Below, piece by piece: positions 45,786 to 53,433 of a stretch of DNA of 64,000 nucleotides. The position numbers and the translations under genes were made by a program. How positions within the stretch are numbered: the stretch's first letter is position 1; each line of letters starts with the position of its first letter. Under the pieces are notes generated by a model. The model was not told the origin of the DNA. It saw only the letters and a list, made by a program, of their open reading frames with translations, and did not search any database. Source of the DNA: Parasedimentitalea denitrificans (GTDB lineage Bacteria > Pseudomonadota > Alphaproteobacteria > Rhodobacterales > Rhodobacteraceae); NCBI RefSeq assembly GCF_011813015.1, contig NZ_QHLQ01000001.1, positions 372,001-436,000 on the forward strand, in the 5' to 3' direction.

Positions 45786-46925
45786 CTACAGCGAAACCCA
45801 AGCCGCATTTTCGTTGGATGAATTCACACAGGCCTGAATGAACAACATGCCTGTAAGACCATCCTGAACCGTTGGGAACACCACCTCGGGCGGCAACGGC
45901 GTATTGGTCTGCTTGGCGCGAATAGCCAGCGCCGCCTCGGCATAGATATTGGCAAAGCCTTCCAGGTATCCCTCGGGGTGGCCACCAGGTGTACGGGTGA
46001 CGCGGTTTGCCGCTTCACCAGCCCCATTGCCGCCCCGAGTGATCAAACGCTTGTGTTCGCCAAACGGCGTGAACCACAGCTTGTTTGGTTCTTCCTGATC
46101 CCACTCGATCCCGCCCTTGGCGCCATAGACCCGCAAACGCAGCCCGTTTTCATTGCCCGGCGCAACCTGACTGCACCACAGCATTCCCCGCGCCCCACCA
46201 GCAAATCGCAGCATAACATGGGCGTTGTCGTCCAACGCACGACCCGGCACAAAACTTTGCAGATCTGCCGCCAGCGCCTCGGTCTGCAGTCCGGTGACAA
46301 AACTGAGCAAGTTGAAAGCGTGGGTGCCAATATCACCGACTGATCCCCCTGCCCCTGACCGGGCCGGATCGGTACGCCACTCGGCCTGCTTGTTGTCCTC
46401 AGGCTCAGTCAACCAGTCCTGTGGATATTCCGCCTGTACCACCCGGATATCACCCAAATCGCCGTTGGCGACCATCTCGCGCGCCTGCCGGATCATGGGG
46501 TAGCCGGTGTAGTTGTGGGTCAGAATGAACAGCCCATCCGAGCTTTCCACCACCTTCACCAAGGTCTTGGCGTCCTCTAAGGTCGAGGTCAGCGGCTTGT
46601 CGCAGATCACGTGAATGCCGTGTTTCAGAAACTCACGCGCCACCGGGTAATGCATATGGTTGGGGGTGACGATCGCCACCGCCTCAATCCCATCTTCCCG
46701 CCCGGCCTCCGCAGCGGCCATCGTTTTGAAATCTTCATAGGTGCGCGCAGGATCAAGCCCCAGCGCAGCCCCCGACGCCATCGCCTTTTCCGGCGTCGAG
46801 GACAGCGCCCCCGCCACCAGCTGAAACTCACCATCAATGCGGGCCGCAATGCGGTGGACAGCGCCAATAAAGGCATCATTGCCACCGCCAACCATACCAA
46901 GCCGGATAGGTTTCTTGTTGCTCAT
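45786..46925 (-). CDS. Gfo/Idh/MocA-family sugar dehydrogenase
   Basis: 379 residues. The N-terminal Rossmann motif (RLGMVGGGNDAFIGAVH) and the active-site stretch HVICDKPLTSTLEDAK (EKP-type, here DKP, with the catalytic Lys) define the family; GSVGDIGTHAFNL supplies the second catalytic Asp/His pair. Such enzymes oxidise a ring hydroxyl of a sugar or cyclitol with NAD(P)+. The start at 46925 (MSNKKPIRLG) has a run of G just upstream and stands one base from the stop of the isomerase gene; the longer frame is not supported. It is the last gene of a CUT2 importer operon; the substrate is unknown. Confidence 0.88.
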   Translation of the reverse strand: MSNKKPIRLGMVGGGNDAFIGAVHRIAARIDGEFQLVAGALSSTPEKAMASGAALGLDPARTYEDFKTMAAAEAGREDGIEAVAIVTPNHMHYPVAREFLKHGIHVICDKPLTSTLEDAKTLVKVVESSDGLFILTHNYTGYPMIRQAREMVANGDLGDIRVVQAEYPQDWLTEPEDNKQAEWRTDPARSGAGGSVGDIGTHAFNLLSFVTGLQTEALAADLQSFVPGRALDDNAHVMLRFAGGARGMLWCSQVAPGNENGLRLRVYGAKGGIEWDQEEPNKLWFTPFGEHKRLITRGGNGAGEAANRVTRTPGGHPEGYLEGFANIYAEAALAIRAKQTNTPLPPEVVFPTVQDGLTGMLFIQACVNSSNENAAWVSL

Positions 46926-46926
46926 A

Positions 46927-47985
46927 TCAGTCCCCCAGTCCCAGCATCTTACGATTTGCAACCTCGTCCGCGCCACCGCCTGCAAAGTCGTCAAAGGCGT
47001 GTTCTGTAACCCGGATGATATGGTCCTTGACGAATTGCGCGCCTTCGCGGGCTCCGTCTTCGGGGTGCTTCAGACAGCATTCCCACTCAACCACCGCCCA
47101 GCCGTCAAAATTATTAGCCGCCATTTTGGAAAAGATCGCGCCAAAGTCGACCTGCCCATCGCCCAATGAACGAAAGCGTCCCGCGCGGTTCACCCAAGAC
47201 TGATAGCCCGAGTAAACCCCTTGGCGACCCGTCGGATTGAACTCGGCATCCTTAACGTGGAACATTTTGATCCGGTCTTTGTATATGTCGATGTTGTCGA
47301 GATAATCCAGACACTGCAGCACATAGTGGGACGGATCATACAGCATGTTGCATCGCGGGTGATTATCCAGCCGTTCCAGGAACATCTCGAATGTCACACC
47401 GTCGTGCAGGTCCTCACCGGGGTGGATTTCATAGCACACATCAACGCCCATGTTTTCTGCATGATCCAGAATAGGCCGCCAGCGTTTTGCCAACTCGTCA
47501 AAGGCGGTTTCAACCAGGCCTTCGGGGCGCTGTGGCCACGGATAGATATAGGGCCAGGCCAGCGCACCGGAAAACGTTGCGTGCTCGGTAATACCCAGAT
47601 TGTAGCTGGCAGTGATTGCCAGTTTCACCTGTTCCACCGCCCAGGCCTGACGCGCCCTTGGATCGCCGCGCACATGCTCGGCTGCAAACCCGTCAAAGGC
47701 GTGATCATAGGCTGGGTTCACAGCAACCAACTGCCCCTGCAGGTGACTGGATAATTCGGTAATTTCTATGCCATTTTCAGCGGCAACACCAACCAACTCG
47801 TCACAATACGACCGTGAGCTGGCAGCCCTGACTAAGTCAATCAGACGCCCATCCCAGCTGGGGATTTGCACGCCTTTGTAGCCACAATCAGACGCCCATT
47901 TTGTAATATCCGCCCAGGAATTGAACGGGGCCTCGTCGCTAGCAAACTGCGCCAGAAAAAGGGCCGGTCCCTTGATCGTTTTCAT
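46927..47985 (-). CDS. Xylose-isomerase-like TIM-barrel sugar isomerase/epimerase
   Basis: 352 residues of the AP endonuclease 2 / sugar phosphate isomerase-epimerase fold. Metal-site segments are visible: VDVCYEIHPGEDLHDG (Glu), NMLYDPSHYVLQ (Asp, His), KMFHVKDAEF (His, Asp) and FDGWAVVEWECCL (Glu). It could epimerise or isomerise a sugar or, as in newer members of the fold, eliminate from a 3-keto-glycoside. It is encoded between the sugar-binding protein and a Gfo/Idh/MocA dehydrogenase, a pairing often seen in pathways for less common sugars or cyclitols. Confidence 0.85.
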   Translation of the reverse strand: MKTIKGPALFLAQFASDEAPFNSWADITKWASDCGYKGVQIPSWDGRLIDLVRAASSRSYCDELVGVAAENGIEITELSSHLQGQLVAVNPAYDHAFDGFAAEHVRGDPRARQAWAVEQVKLAITASYNLGITEHATFSGALAWPYIYPWPQRPEGLVETAFDELAKRWRPILDHAENMGVDVCYEIHPGEDLHDGVTFEMFLERLDNHPRCNMLYDPSHYVLQCLDYLDNIDIYKDRIKMFHVKDAEFNPTGRQGVYSGYQSWVNRAGRFRSLGDGQVDFGAIFSKMAANNFDGWAVVEWECCLKHPEDGAREGAQFVKDHIIRVTEHAFDDFAGGGADEVANRKMLGLGD

Positions 47986-48005
47986 GATAGTCCCTCCCGA
48001 AAAAT

Positions 48006-48033
48006 GAAGGGGGCCATTTCGCCAGCCCCCTTC
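48006..48033 (-). terminator. Hairpin between binding-protein and isomerase genes, possible attenuator
   Basis: A 9-bp perfect stem (GAAGGGGGC / GCCCCCTTC) with a 10-base loop. On the minus strand it is followed by ATTTTTCGG, a short U-run, so part of the transcripts may stop here and leave the importer genes more strongly expressed than the two enzymes. Confidence 0.65.
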
Positions 48034-48056
48034 TTTTGCAACTTCAAACCTAAGAG

Positions 48057-49013
48057 TTAGAACGGCGAGTCAGGGAAATAGAAGCTTTTCGCGTTGTCCT
48101 GGGTGATGAGAGTTGCACCCAGAATATAGCGGCCAGCTACCGGACCATTAGATTTGAAAGACGCAACCGTTACATCCATTGCAGTTGCAATCATCGATGG
48201 TGGATACAGAACATCCACTGGGACCAGCTCATCGCCGTCCATGATCGACTTGATGGTTTCCTTCATGCCAGCACCGCCAACAACGAACATGCCATCACCG
48301 TCACGACCCGCTTGCTTCAGCGCAGCCACAACACCAATTGCGATGTCATCATCCTGCGCCCAGACGGCATCGATGTCCGGGAATCGGCTCAGGAAATCCT
48401 GCATCACTTCGAACCCGTCATCCCGGTTCCAGTTGGCATGTTTGTGATCCAGAACATTGATACCCGAACCATCGATTTCAGCCATAAAGGCGTCAAAGCG
48501 CTCGTTGTCGATCAGGGTCGGAATGCCCCGCAGGATCACGATGTTGTCGCCAGCTTCTAGGCGGCTTTTCATGTAGACCGCAGACACACGTCCCATTTCC
48601 GGGTTGTTCCCTGCCACATAGATGTCTTCGATCCCCGGCTGGCTAAGACCACGGTCAACAACCGTAATCCGCGCGCCTGTGTTTTTAACGTTCAACACAG
48701 GGTCTGTCAGCGGCTCGGATTCAAACGGCAGAACAACAAGCGCGTCGATCTTGTGGACCGACACCAGATCTTCCAGCGCACTTGCTTGTGCACTTGGATC
48801 AGGTGAGTTCACCAGGATCAGGTCAATGTCAGGATACAGCGCCTCAAGCCGTTTTTCAGCCTGCTCTGCGTGCCAGTTCATGCCGGCAGCCCAGGCATGG
48901 GTCGGCGTAGGATAGCTGACACCAATTCTAAGTTTCTCAGCAGTCGCCGCACCTGCGGTTAGTGACAATGCGCCGGTAAAGGCCAGTGCTGTCAGGGTTT
49001 TCAAGGTCTTCAT
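48057..49013 (-). CDS. CUT2 sugar ABC importer substrate-binding protein (ribose-binding-like)
   Basis: 318 residues with a Sec signal peptide (MKTLKTLTALAFTGALSLTA, cut near ATA/E). The mature part KLRIGVSYPTPTHAWAAGMN, then ALVVLPFESEPL and DAVWAQDDDIAIGVVAAL, is typical of the periplasmic-binding protein type 1 fold used by ribose, xylose and inositol importers. It is third in the operon, after ATPase and permease. The ligand cannot be read from the sequence. Confidence 0.88.
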   Translation of the reverse strand: MKTLKTLTALAFTGALSLTAGAATAEKLRIGVSYPTPTHAWAAGMNWHAEQAEKRLEALYPDIDLILVNSPDPSAQASALEDLVSVHKIDALVVLPFESEPLTDPVLNVKNTGARITVVDRGLSQPGIEDIYVAGNNPEMGRVSAVYMKSRLEAGDNIVILRGIPTLIDNERFDAFMAEIDGSGINVLDHKHANWNRDDGFEVMQDFLSRFPDIDAVWAQDDDIAIGVVAALKQAGRDGDGMFVVGGAGMKETIKSIMDGDELVPVDVLYPPSMIATAMDVTVASFKSNGPVAGRYILGATLITQDNAKSFYFPDSPF

Positions 49014-49110
49014 AGTAACTCCTCCACTCTTAAATCTGGGCGCACCTCTCCAATCCGGTGACGCCCGGTTCGTCTCACTTAGGAATACTTTCTCCCTTAG
49101 TTTTAAGTTC

Positions 49111-50130
49111 TTAGCTCTTGTTGGCTTTTGCCTTGCCCCAATCTCCGCGCTGCAACCACACCGCGATGATAATGATCAGACCCTGCATCGTACCGTTCAG
49201 GTAATTTGAGATCAGATCGGTAAAGTTCAGAATATTGCCGATGGTGGTCAGGATCAGCGCGCCCAGAATGGTGCCGCCAATCCGGCCATACCCACCCTTC
49301 AGCACGGTACCGCCAATGATCACCGCCGCGATGGCCTCCAACTCCCACAGCACCCCGGTAGACGATGACGCCGAGCCAAGCCGTGGCACATAGATGATGG
49401 TCGCCAGCGACACACATAGCCCTTGGATCACATAGGTCATGGTCTTGATCCGGTCGACTTTGATGGCCGAGTATTTGGCAACGGATTCATTGGACCCAAT
49501 CGCGGTGCAGTAGCGGCCAAATGCGGTCCGGTTCATCAGCAGCCATCCACAGATCGCCACTACGATGAACACCCAAACCGGCGTTGGCAGGCCTAGCACG
49601 CTGCCGTAATAGACCGGGCGATAGACGCCACGGATGGCAAACTCTAGCGACAGCGTGCCGCCGTCAGCAAAGTAGGTGACCAGCGAGCGATAGATGCCCA
49701 TGGTGCCCAGCGTCACAATAAAGGCTTCAATCTTACCCTTGGTGGTCAACATCCCATTGATCCACCCGGCACCCAGCCCCAACAGAATAGAACAGCCACA
49801 GCCAAGCAACACAGTGGCCAGCCCCGGCCCCAGCGTTTCCATGGCTGAATTCATGATAATGATCATCACCCCCGCAATCGCCGCAGCCATGGATCCAACC
49901 GACAGATCAATACCTCCGGCGGTAATCACAAATGTGGCGCCAACCGCGATGATGCCAATAAAGGCCGAGCGGGTCAGCAGATTGGTCAGGTTGCCCTCAC
50001 TCAAAAACGCCGGGTTCAATAGAAAGCCGATGATGCACAACAGGATCAGCGCAATGGCAGGGCCTGCTGTCTTGATGTCAATCCGCATCCAGTTGACTTT
50101 TGTGTCGGTGCTTGCTGTCACGTCGCTCAT
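49111..50130 (-). CDS. CUT2 sugar ABC importer permease (RbsC type)
   Basis: 339 residues, about ten membrane helices, with GATFVITAGGIDLSVGSMAA (the motif of RbsC-like permeases) and NRTAFGRYCTAIGSNESVAK for contact with the ATPase. It overlaps the ATPase gene by four bases at its start. A 97-base gap with a short imperfect hairpin (49038-49066) leads to the binding-protein gene. Confidence 0.9.
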   Translation of the reverse strand: MSDVTASTDTKVNWMRIDIKTAGPAIALILLCIIGFLLNPAFLSEGNLTNLLTRSAFIGIIAVGATFVITAGGIDLSVGSMAAAIAGVMIIIMNSAMETLGPGLATVLLGCGCSILLGLGAGWINGMLTTKGKIEAFIVTLGTMGIYRSLVTYFADGGTLSLEFAIRGVYRPVYYGSVLGLPTPVWVFIVVAICGWLLMNRTAFGRYCTAIGSNESVAKYSAIKVDRIKTMTYVIQGLCVSLATIIYVPRLGSASSSTGVLWELEAIAAVIIGGTVLKGGYGRIGGTILGALILTTIGNILNFTDLISNYLNGTMQGLIIIIAVWLQRGDWGKAKANKS

Positions 50131-51650
50131 CCCTTGCTCTCCCGCTTCAGTCCTGCGGCATAGCGCACGATCTCATTTTCATTAATGTCGTCGCCTGTCA
50201 GCACGCCCATCACCTGCCCCTCGCGCATCACCACAACCCTGTGGCTGATGCCGATAACCTCGGGCATTTCAGACGAGATGATCACAACCGACACGCCTTC
50301 GGCGGCCAGCGCGGCAATGAAGTGATAGATTTGTTGTTTGGTACCAACGTCGATACCGCGCGTCGGTTCATCAATGATCACAATACGCGGATCGCTCTCC
50401 ATCACCTTGGCTAACAACAGTTTTTGCTGGTTGCCACCCGACATTTCACCCACGTTGATATTCGCGTCACGGGTGCGAATATCAAAACGGCGAATAGCCC
50501 GCTCCAGCGCCTTATCCTCGGCGGCGACATCCAGACCAAATCGACGCACGAACTTTGGCAGCGAGAAAAGCGTAAGGTTGGGCCGCATCTTTTTGTCCAA
50601 CAACAGACCTTTGGCTTTGCGATCTTTGGTCAGATAAGCCACACCTGCATTGCGCGCCGATGCGACGTTTTCAAACCGCGTTTCGACCCCATCAACCAAA
50701 ATCTGTCCCGACACGATCGGCGCTAGACCGCAAATTGCCTCAAACACGGCAGTGCGCCCTGCCCCAATCAACCCCGAGAACCCCAGGATTTCCCCCCTGC
50801 GCAGGTCAAACGAGACATTGTGAACATCCGTTGCACAAAGATCATGAACCTCTAGCACCCGCACCGCATCAACGTCGGCCTCGTGCATGGGCGGATACAA
50901 ATCAGACAGCTCGCGACCCACCATCATCTGTGCCATCGCATCCGGTGTCAGCGTCTCAGCCTCTTGCGAACCAATCCACTGGCCATCCCGCAGAACCGTC
51001 ACGCGATCTGCGATCTGTTTCACCTCAGACAGTTTGTGCGACACAAACACGATTGCGACGCCCTTGGCTTTCAGCCGCTCAACCTGACGGAAAAACAACT
51101 CCGTTTCAGCCTCGGTCAGTACTGCCGTAGGCTCATCCATGATCAACACACGGGCATTACGGCTAATCGCCTTAGCCACCTCGACCATCTGTTTTTCAGC
51201 AATAGACAGGTCCGAAATCCGCGCCGAGGGGGAGATATCAACGCCGATGTCCCGCAGATAGCCAGACACCAACGTGCGCATTTTCTCACTTTGTAGCATG
51301 CCCCGGCTGGTCAGCTCCCGACCCAGAAAGATGTTTTCCTCGACCGTCATCTGCTCGGCCAGGTTCAGTTCCTGATGGATCAGGACAATCCCAAGCGTCT
51401 CGGCCGCACCATCCGGCGGCAGCGTCACCTCGGCACCGTCATACAGGATGCGACCTGACGTCGGCGCGTGAAACCCAGACAGAATTTTCATCAATGTGGA
51501 CTTGCCGGCGCCGTTTTCACCAATCAACGCGTGTACTTCACCTGGGTGAATTTCCATGCTGACACTGAACAACACCGGCACAGACCCAAAAGACTTGCTA
51601 ATGTGGTCTGCCGTCAAAACTGACGTAACTGCCGGTGCCTCGTCAAACAT
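50127..51650 (-). CDS. CUT2 sugar ABC importer duplicated ATP-binding protein (RbsA type)
   Basis: 507 residues with two ABC modules. The first has GENGAGKST and VLIMDEPTAVLTEAE; the second has GLIGAGRTAVFEAI, MSGGNQQKLLLAKV and IVIIDEPTRGIDVG. This arrangement is normal for RbsA/MglA proteins. I start at the ATG at 51650 (MFDEAPAVTSV), which follows GGGGAAG by three bases; the ATG at 51662 has no ribosome site of its own. It is the first gene of the minus-strand sugar operon and lies opposite the LacI gene, with the operator cluster in between. Confidence 0.9.
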   Translation of the reverse strand: MFDEAPAVTSVLTADHISKSFGSVPVLFSVSMEIHPGEVHALIGENGAGKSTLMKILSGFHAPTSGRILYDGAEVTLPPDGAAETLGIVLIHQELNLAEQMTVEENIFLGRELTSRGMLQSEKMRTLVSGYLRDIGVDISPSARISDLSIAEKQMVEVAKAISRNARVLIMDEPTAVLTEAETELFFRQVERLKAKGVAIVFVSHKLSEVKQIADRVTVLRDGQWIGSQEAETLTPDAMAQMMVGRELSDLYPPMHEADVDAVRVLEVHDLCATDVHNVSFDLRRGEILGFSGLIGAGRTAVFEAICGLAPIVSGQILVDGVETRFENVASARNAGVAYLTKDRKAKGLLLDKKMRPNLTLFSLPKFVRRFGLDVAAEDKALERAIRRFDIRTRDANINVGEMSGGNQQKLLLAKVMESDPRIVIIDEPTRGIDVGTKQQIYHFIAALAAEGVSVVIISSEMPEVIGISHRVVVMREGQVMGVLTGDDINENEIVRYAAGLKRESKG

Positions 51651-51696
51651 CTTCTTCCCCATTAACAGCTGAGTAAACTCGTAAACACAAATTCGA

Positions 51697-51753
51697 TGTA
51701 AACCTTTTCATTCGCGGTGTAAACCTTTACATTTACCAATGCAAACCTTTTCA
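51697..51753. promoter_or_regulatory. Three phased LacI-type operators between LacI and the sugar operon
   Basis: TGTAAACCTTTTCA (51697), TGTAAACCTTTACA (51718) and TGCAAACCTTTTCA (51740) are spaced 21 and 22 bases, two helical turns. The middle one is an almost perfect palindrome of the TGTAAA..TTTACA form bound by LacI-family proteins. They stand in the intergenic region between the ATPase gene and the divergent lacI gene. Confidence 0.7.
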
Positions 51754-51845
51754 GGGGCAGCCAAAGCCGCTATAGACCTGCCTAAACACTTGCAAAACAA
51801 TGGCGAAACCTACCGCAAGCACGCCGAAATTGAGGATCATGAGTT

Positions 51846-52883
51846 TTGGAAGAAACACCTGACAGACCAGCGACTATCGAAGACGTTGCCAAGCTGGCAG
51901 GCGTCTCTATCGCGACGGTCAGCCGGGCGATTCGAAAACCCGAGAAGGTCGCCGAGAGCACCCGCAAGAAAGTCACCGCCGCCATTGCCCGTACGGGGTA
52001 CATCGCCAACGCCATGGCGCAAAACCTGCGCATGCAGCGATCGCGGATGGTAATGGTCCTGACCCAATCCATCGCCGACCCAAATTTCCCTGGCATTCTG
52101 ATCGGTCTGGAAAAGATCGCCAATGACCGCGGCTATGGGGTTCTGATCGGCAATACCGAGGGCACCATCTCGCTCGAGGAAAACCACATGCGGTTCCTGT
52201 CCTCTGGCATGGTGGATGGGCTGATCCTGCTAACCGGGCACCTGCCTGTTGCGGGCAGCCCCAGCAACCCCGTCTCAGCTTTCCCGCAAATCGTGGCCGC
52301 AAGCTGCCCAGTCAGCCGCGCTGACCTGCCTTATGTCGGGGTCGATGATGTTGCAGCCTCAAAGATGGCGACCGAATACCTGATCTCTCTGGGACATCGC
52401 AAAATAGCCTATATTGCCGGCGACAGCAGCGACGCTGTATCCGACCTGCGCCACGATGGATACCGCAAAGGCCTGGCCGAGGCAGCCGACCCCCTGCCCG
52501 TCTGGCGCGTTGACGGCGATGGATCCAGCGAAGGCGGTCGCGCGGCTGTTGAACGGCTGTTCATCAAGGACACGCTGCCGACTGCATTCTTCTGCTACAA
52601 CGATGATACAGCAATTGGTGTCATCAGCGCGCTGAAACTGCGCGGCTACCGAATACCTGAGGATTTCTCGGTGATCGGATTTGACGACATCCCCTTTGCC
52701 AACAACATTACCCCAGCACTGACCACGATCCGTCAGCCCCGAAACCAGATCGGCGAACTGGCGATGGAGCAACTGCTGGATCGACTGGCAGGCAAGGACA
52801 CAACGACGCTTGAAACACTGTTGCACGGCGACCTAGTTGTTCGTGAAAGTTGTGGCCCAGCGCCCACTGATCGCAACCGCTAA
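51846..52883 (+). CDS. LacI-family transcriptional regulator
   Basis: 345 residues. The N-terminal DNA-binding part ATIEDVAKLAGVSIATVSRA and the hinge-helix segment IANAMAQNLRMQRSRM are classic LacI; the rest is a sugar-binding periplasmic-like domain (YVGVDDVAASKMATEYLISL, FSVIGFDDIPFANNI). No ATG gives this N-terminus: the start appears to be TTG at 51846 with GAGGA ten bases upstream. It most likely represses the divergent sugar importer operon through the three operators at 51697-51753 and is released by the imported sugar or a product of it. Confidence 0.9.
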   Translation: MEETPDRPATIEDVAKLAGVSIATVSRAIRKPEKVAESTRKKVTAAIARTGYIANAMAQNLRMQRSRMVMVLTQSIADPNFPGILIGLEKIANDRGYGVLIGNTEGTISLEENHMRFLSSGMVDGLILLTGHLPVAGSPSNPVSAFPQIVAASCPVSRADLPYVGVDDVAASKMATEYLISLGHRKIAYIAGDSSDAVSDLRHDGYRKGLAEAADPLPVWRVDGDGSSEGGRAAVERLFIKDTLPTAFFCYNDDTAIGVISALKLRGYRIPEDFSVIGFDDIPFANNITPALTTIRQPRNQIGELAMEQLLDRLAGKDTTTLETLLHGDLVVRESCGPAPTDRNR

Positions 52884-53433
52884 CCTAACTAGAATTCTCT
52901 ATTTTCAACCACAGGACTTGCAAACCAAGCCTCGTGTAAAGCTGTCTAAAATCCTCAGCATCTTTTAAAACTGGGCTCGATGGCCAGTTTCATAGCATCT
53001 TGAGCCAGCTTTATTTGTTTCCCCGCCCCGCCAATTTCTGGCCACAGCTGACGCTGCGTTGGCCTAATGCTTTTTCGCCAAAGTGAAAATTCTGCGCTAC
53101 ACCACCCCGGCGTGCTTACACCACTTCCCCCAGGCCAAGCTGCAAGCCACAGCGACAGGATGCCTTTAGAACGTCACATTCGGCGCGACCTGTAAAAACT
53201 GAATTAGTCGGCCTGCCCGGAAAACCCGATTTTAAGTTACTGCTGCAATGGTGCCGACGTCGATAAAACGCCGCAAGACTAAGGATTTTGACTTGGCGAA
53301 ACTCGCTCAAAGGGCGATCGTAACATAGTTGAGTCACACGCAGTACTCACAACCTAAAGAAGCATCAAGCCAGACGCAAAACCTTCATTGCGTCGCTGGA
53401 TCAGCACGGCTTGGAACGAGACGGGAAGACTGA
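52884..53433. other. Gene-free spacer with a weak terminator-like inverted repeat
   Basis: 550 bases between the LacI and protease genes. An imperfect inverted repeat at 52971-53008 (CTGGGCTCGATG against CATCTTGAGCCAG) followed by CTTTATTTGTTT could end the lacI transcript. The rest shows short open frames without family-like sequence and no clear promoter. The protease promoter must lie here but I could not place it. Confidence 0.4.

Noticed and set aside
51697..51753. Regularly spaced repeats as a possible CRISPR
   Set aside because: Only three 14-base units at 21-22 bases, too short for repeats and spacers, and placed at a LacI divergent promoter.
53116..53337. Minus-strand frame of 73 codons in the spacer before the protease gene
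   Set aside because: I considered a transposase remnant (the ending GRAECDVLKASCRCGLQLGL is Cys-rich), but there is no terminal repeat, no upstream part and no family I can name.
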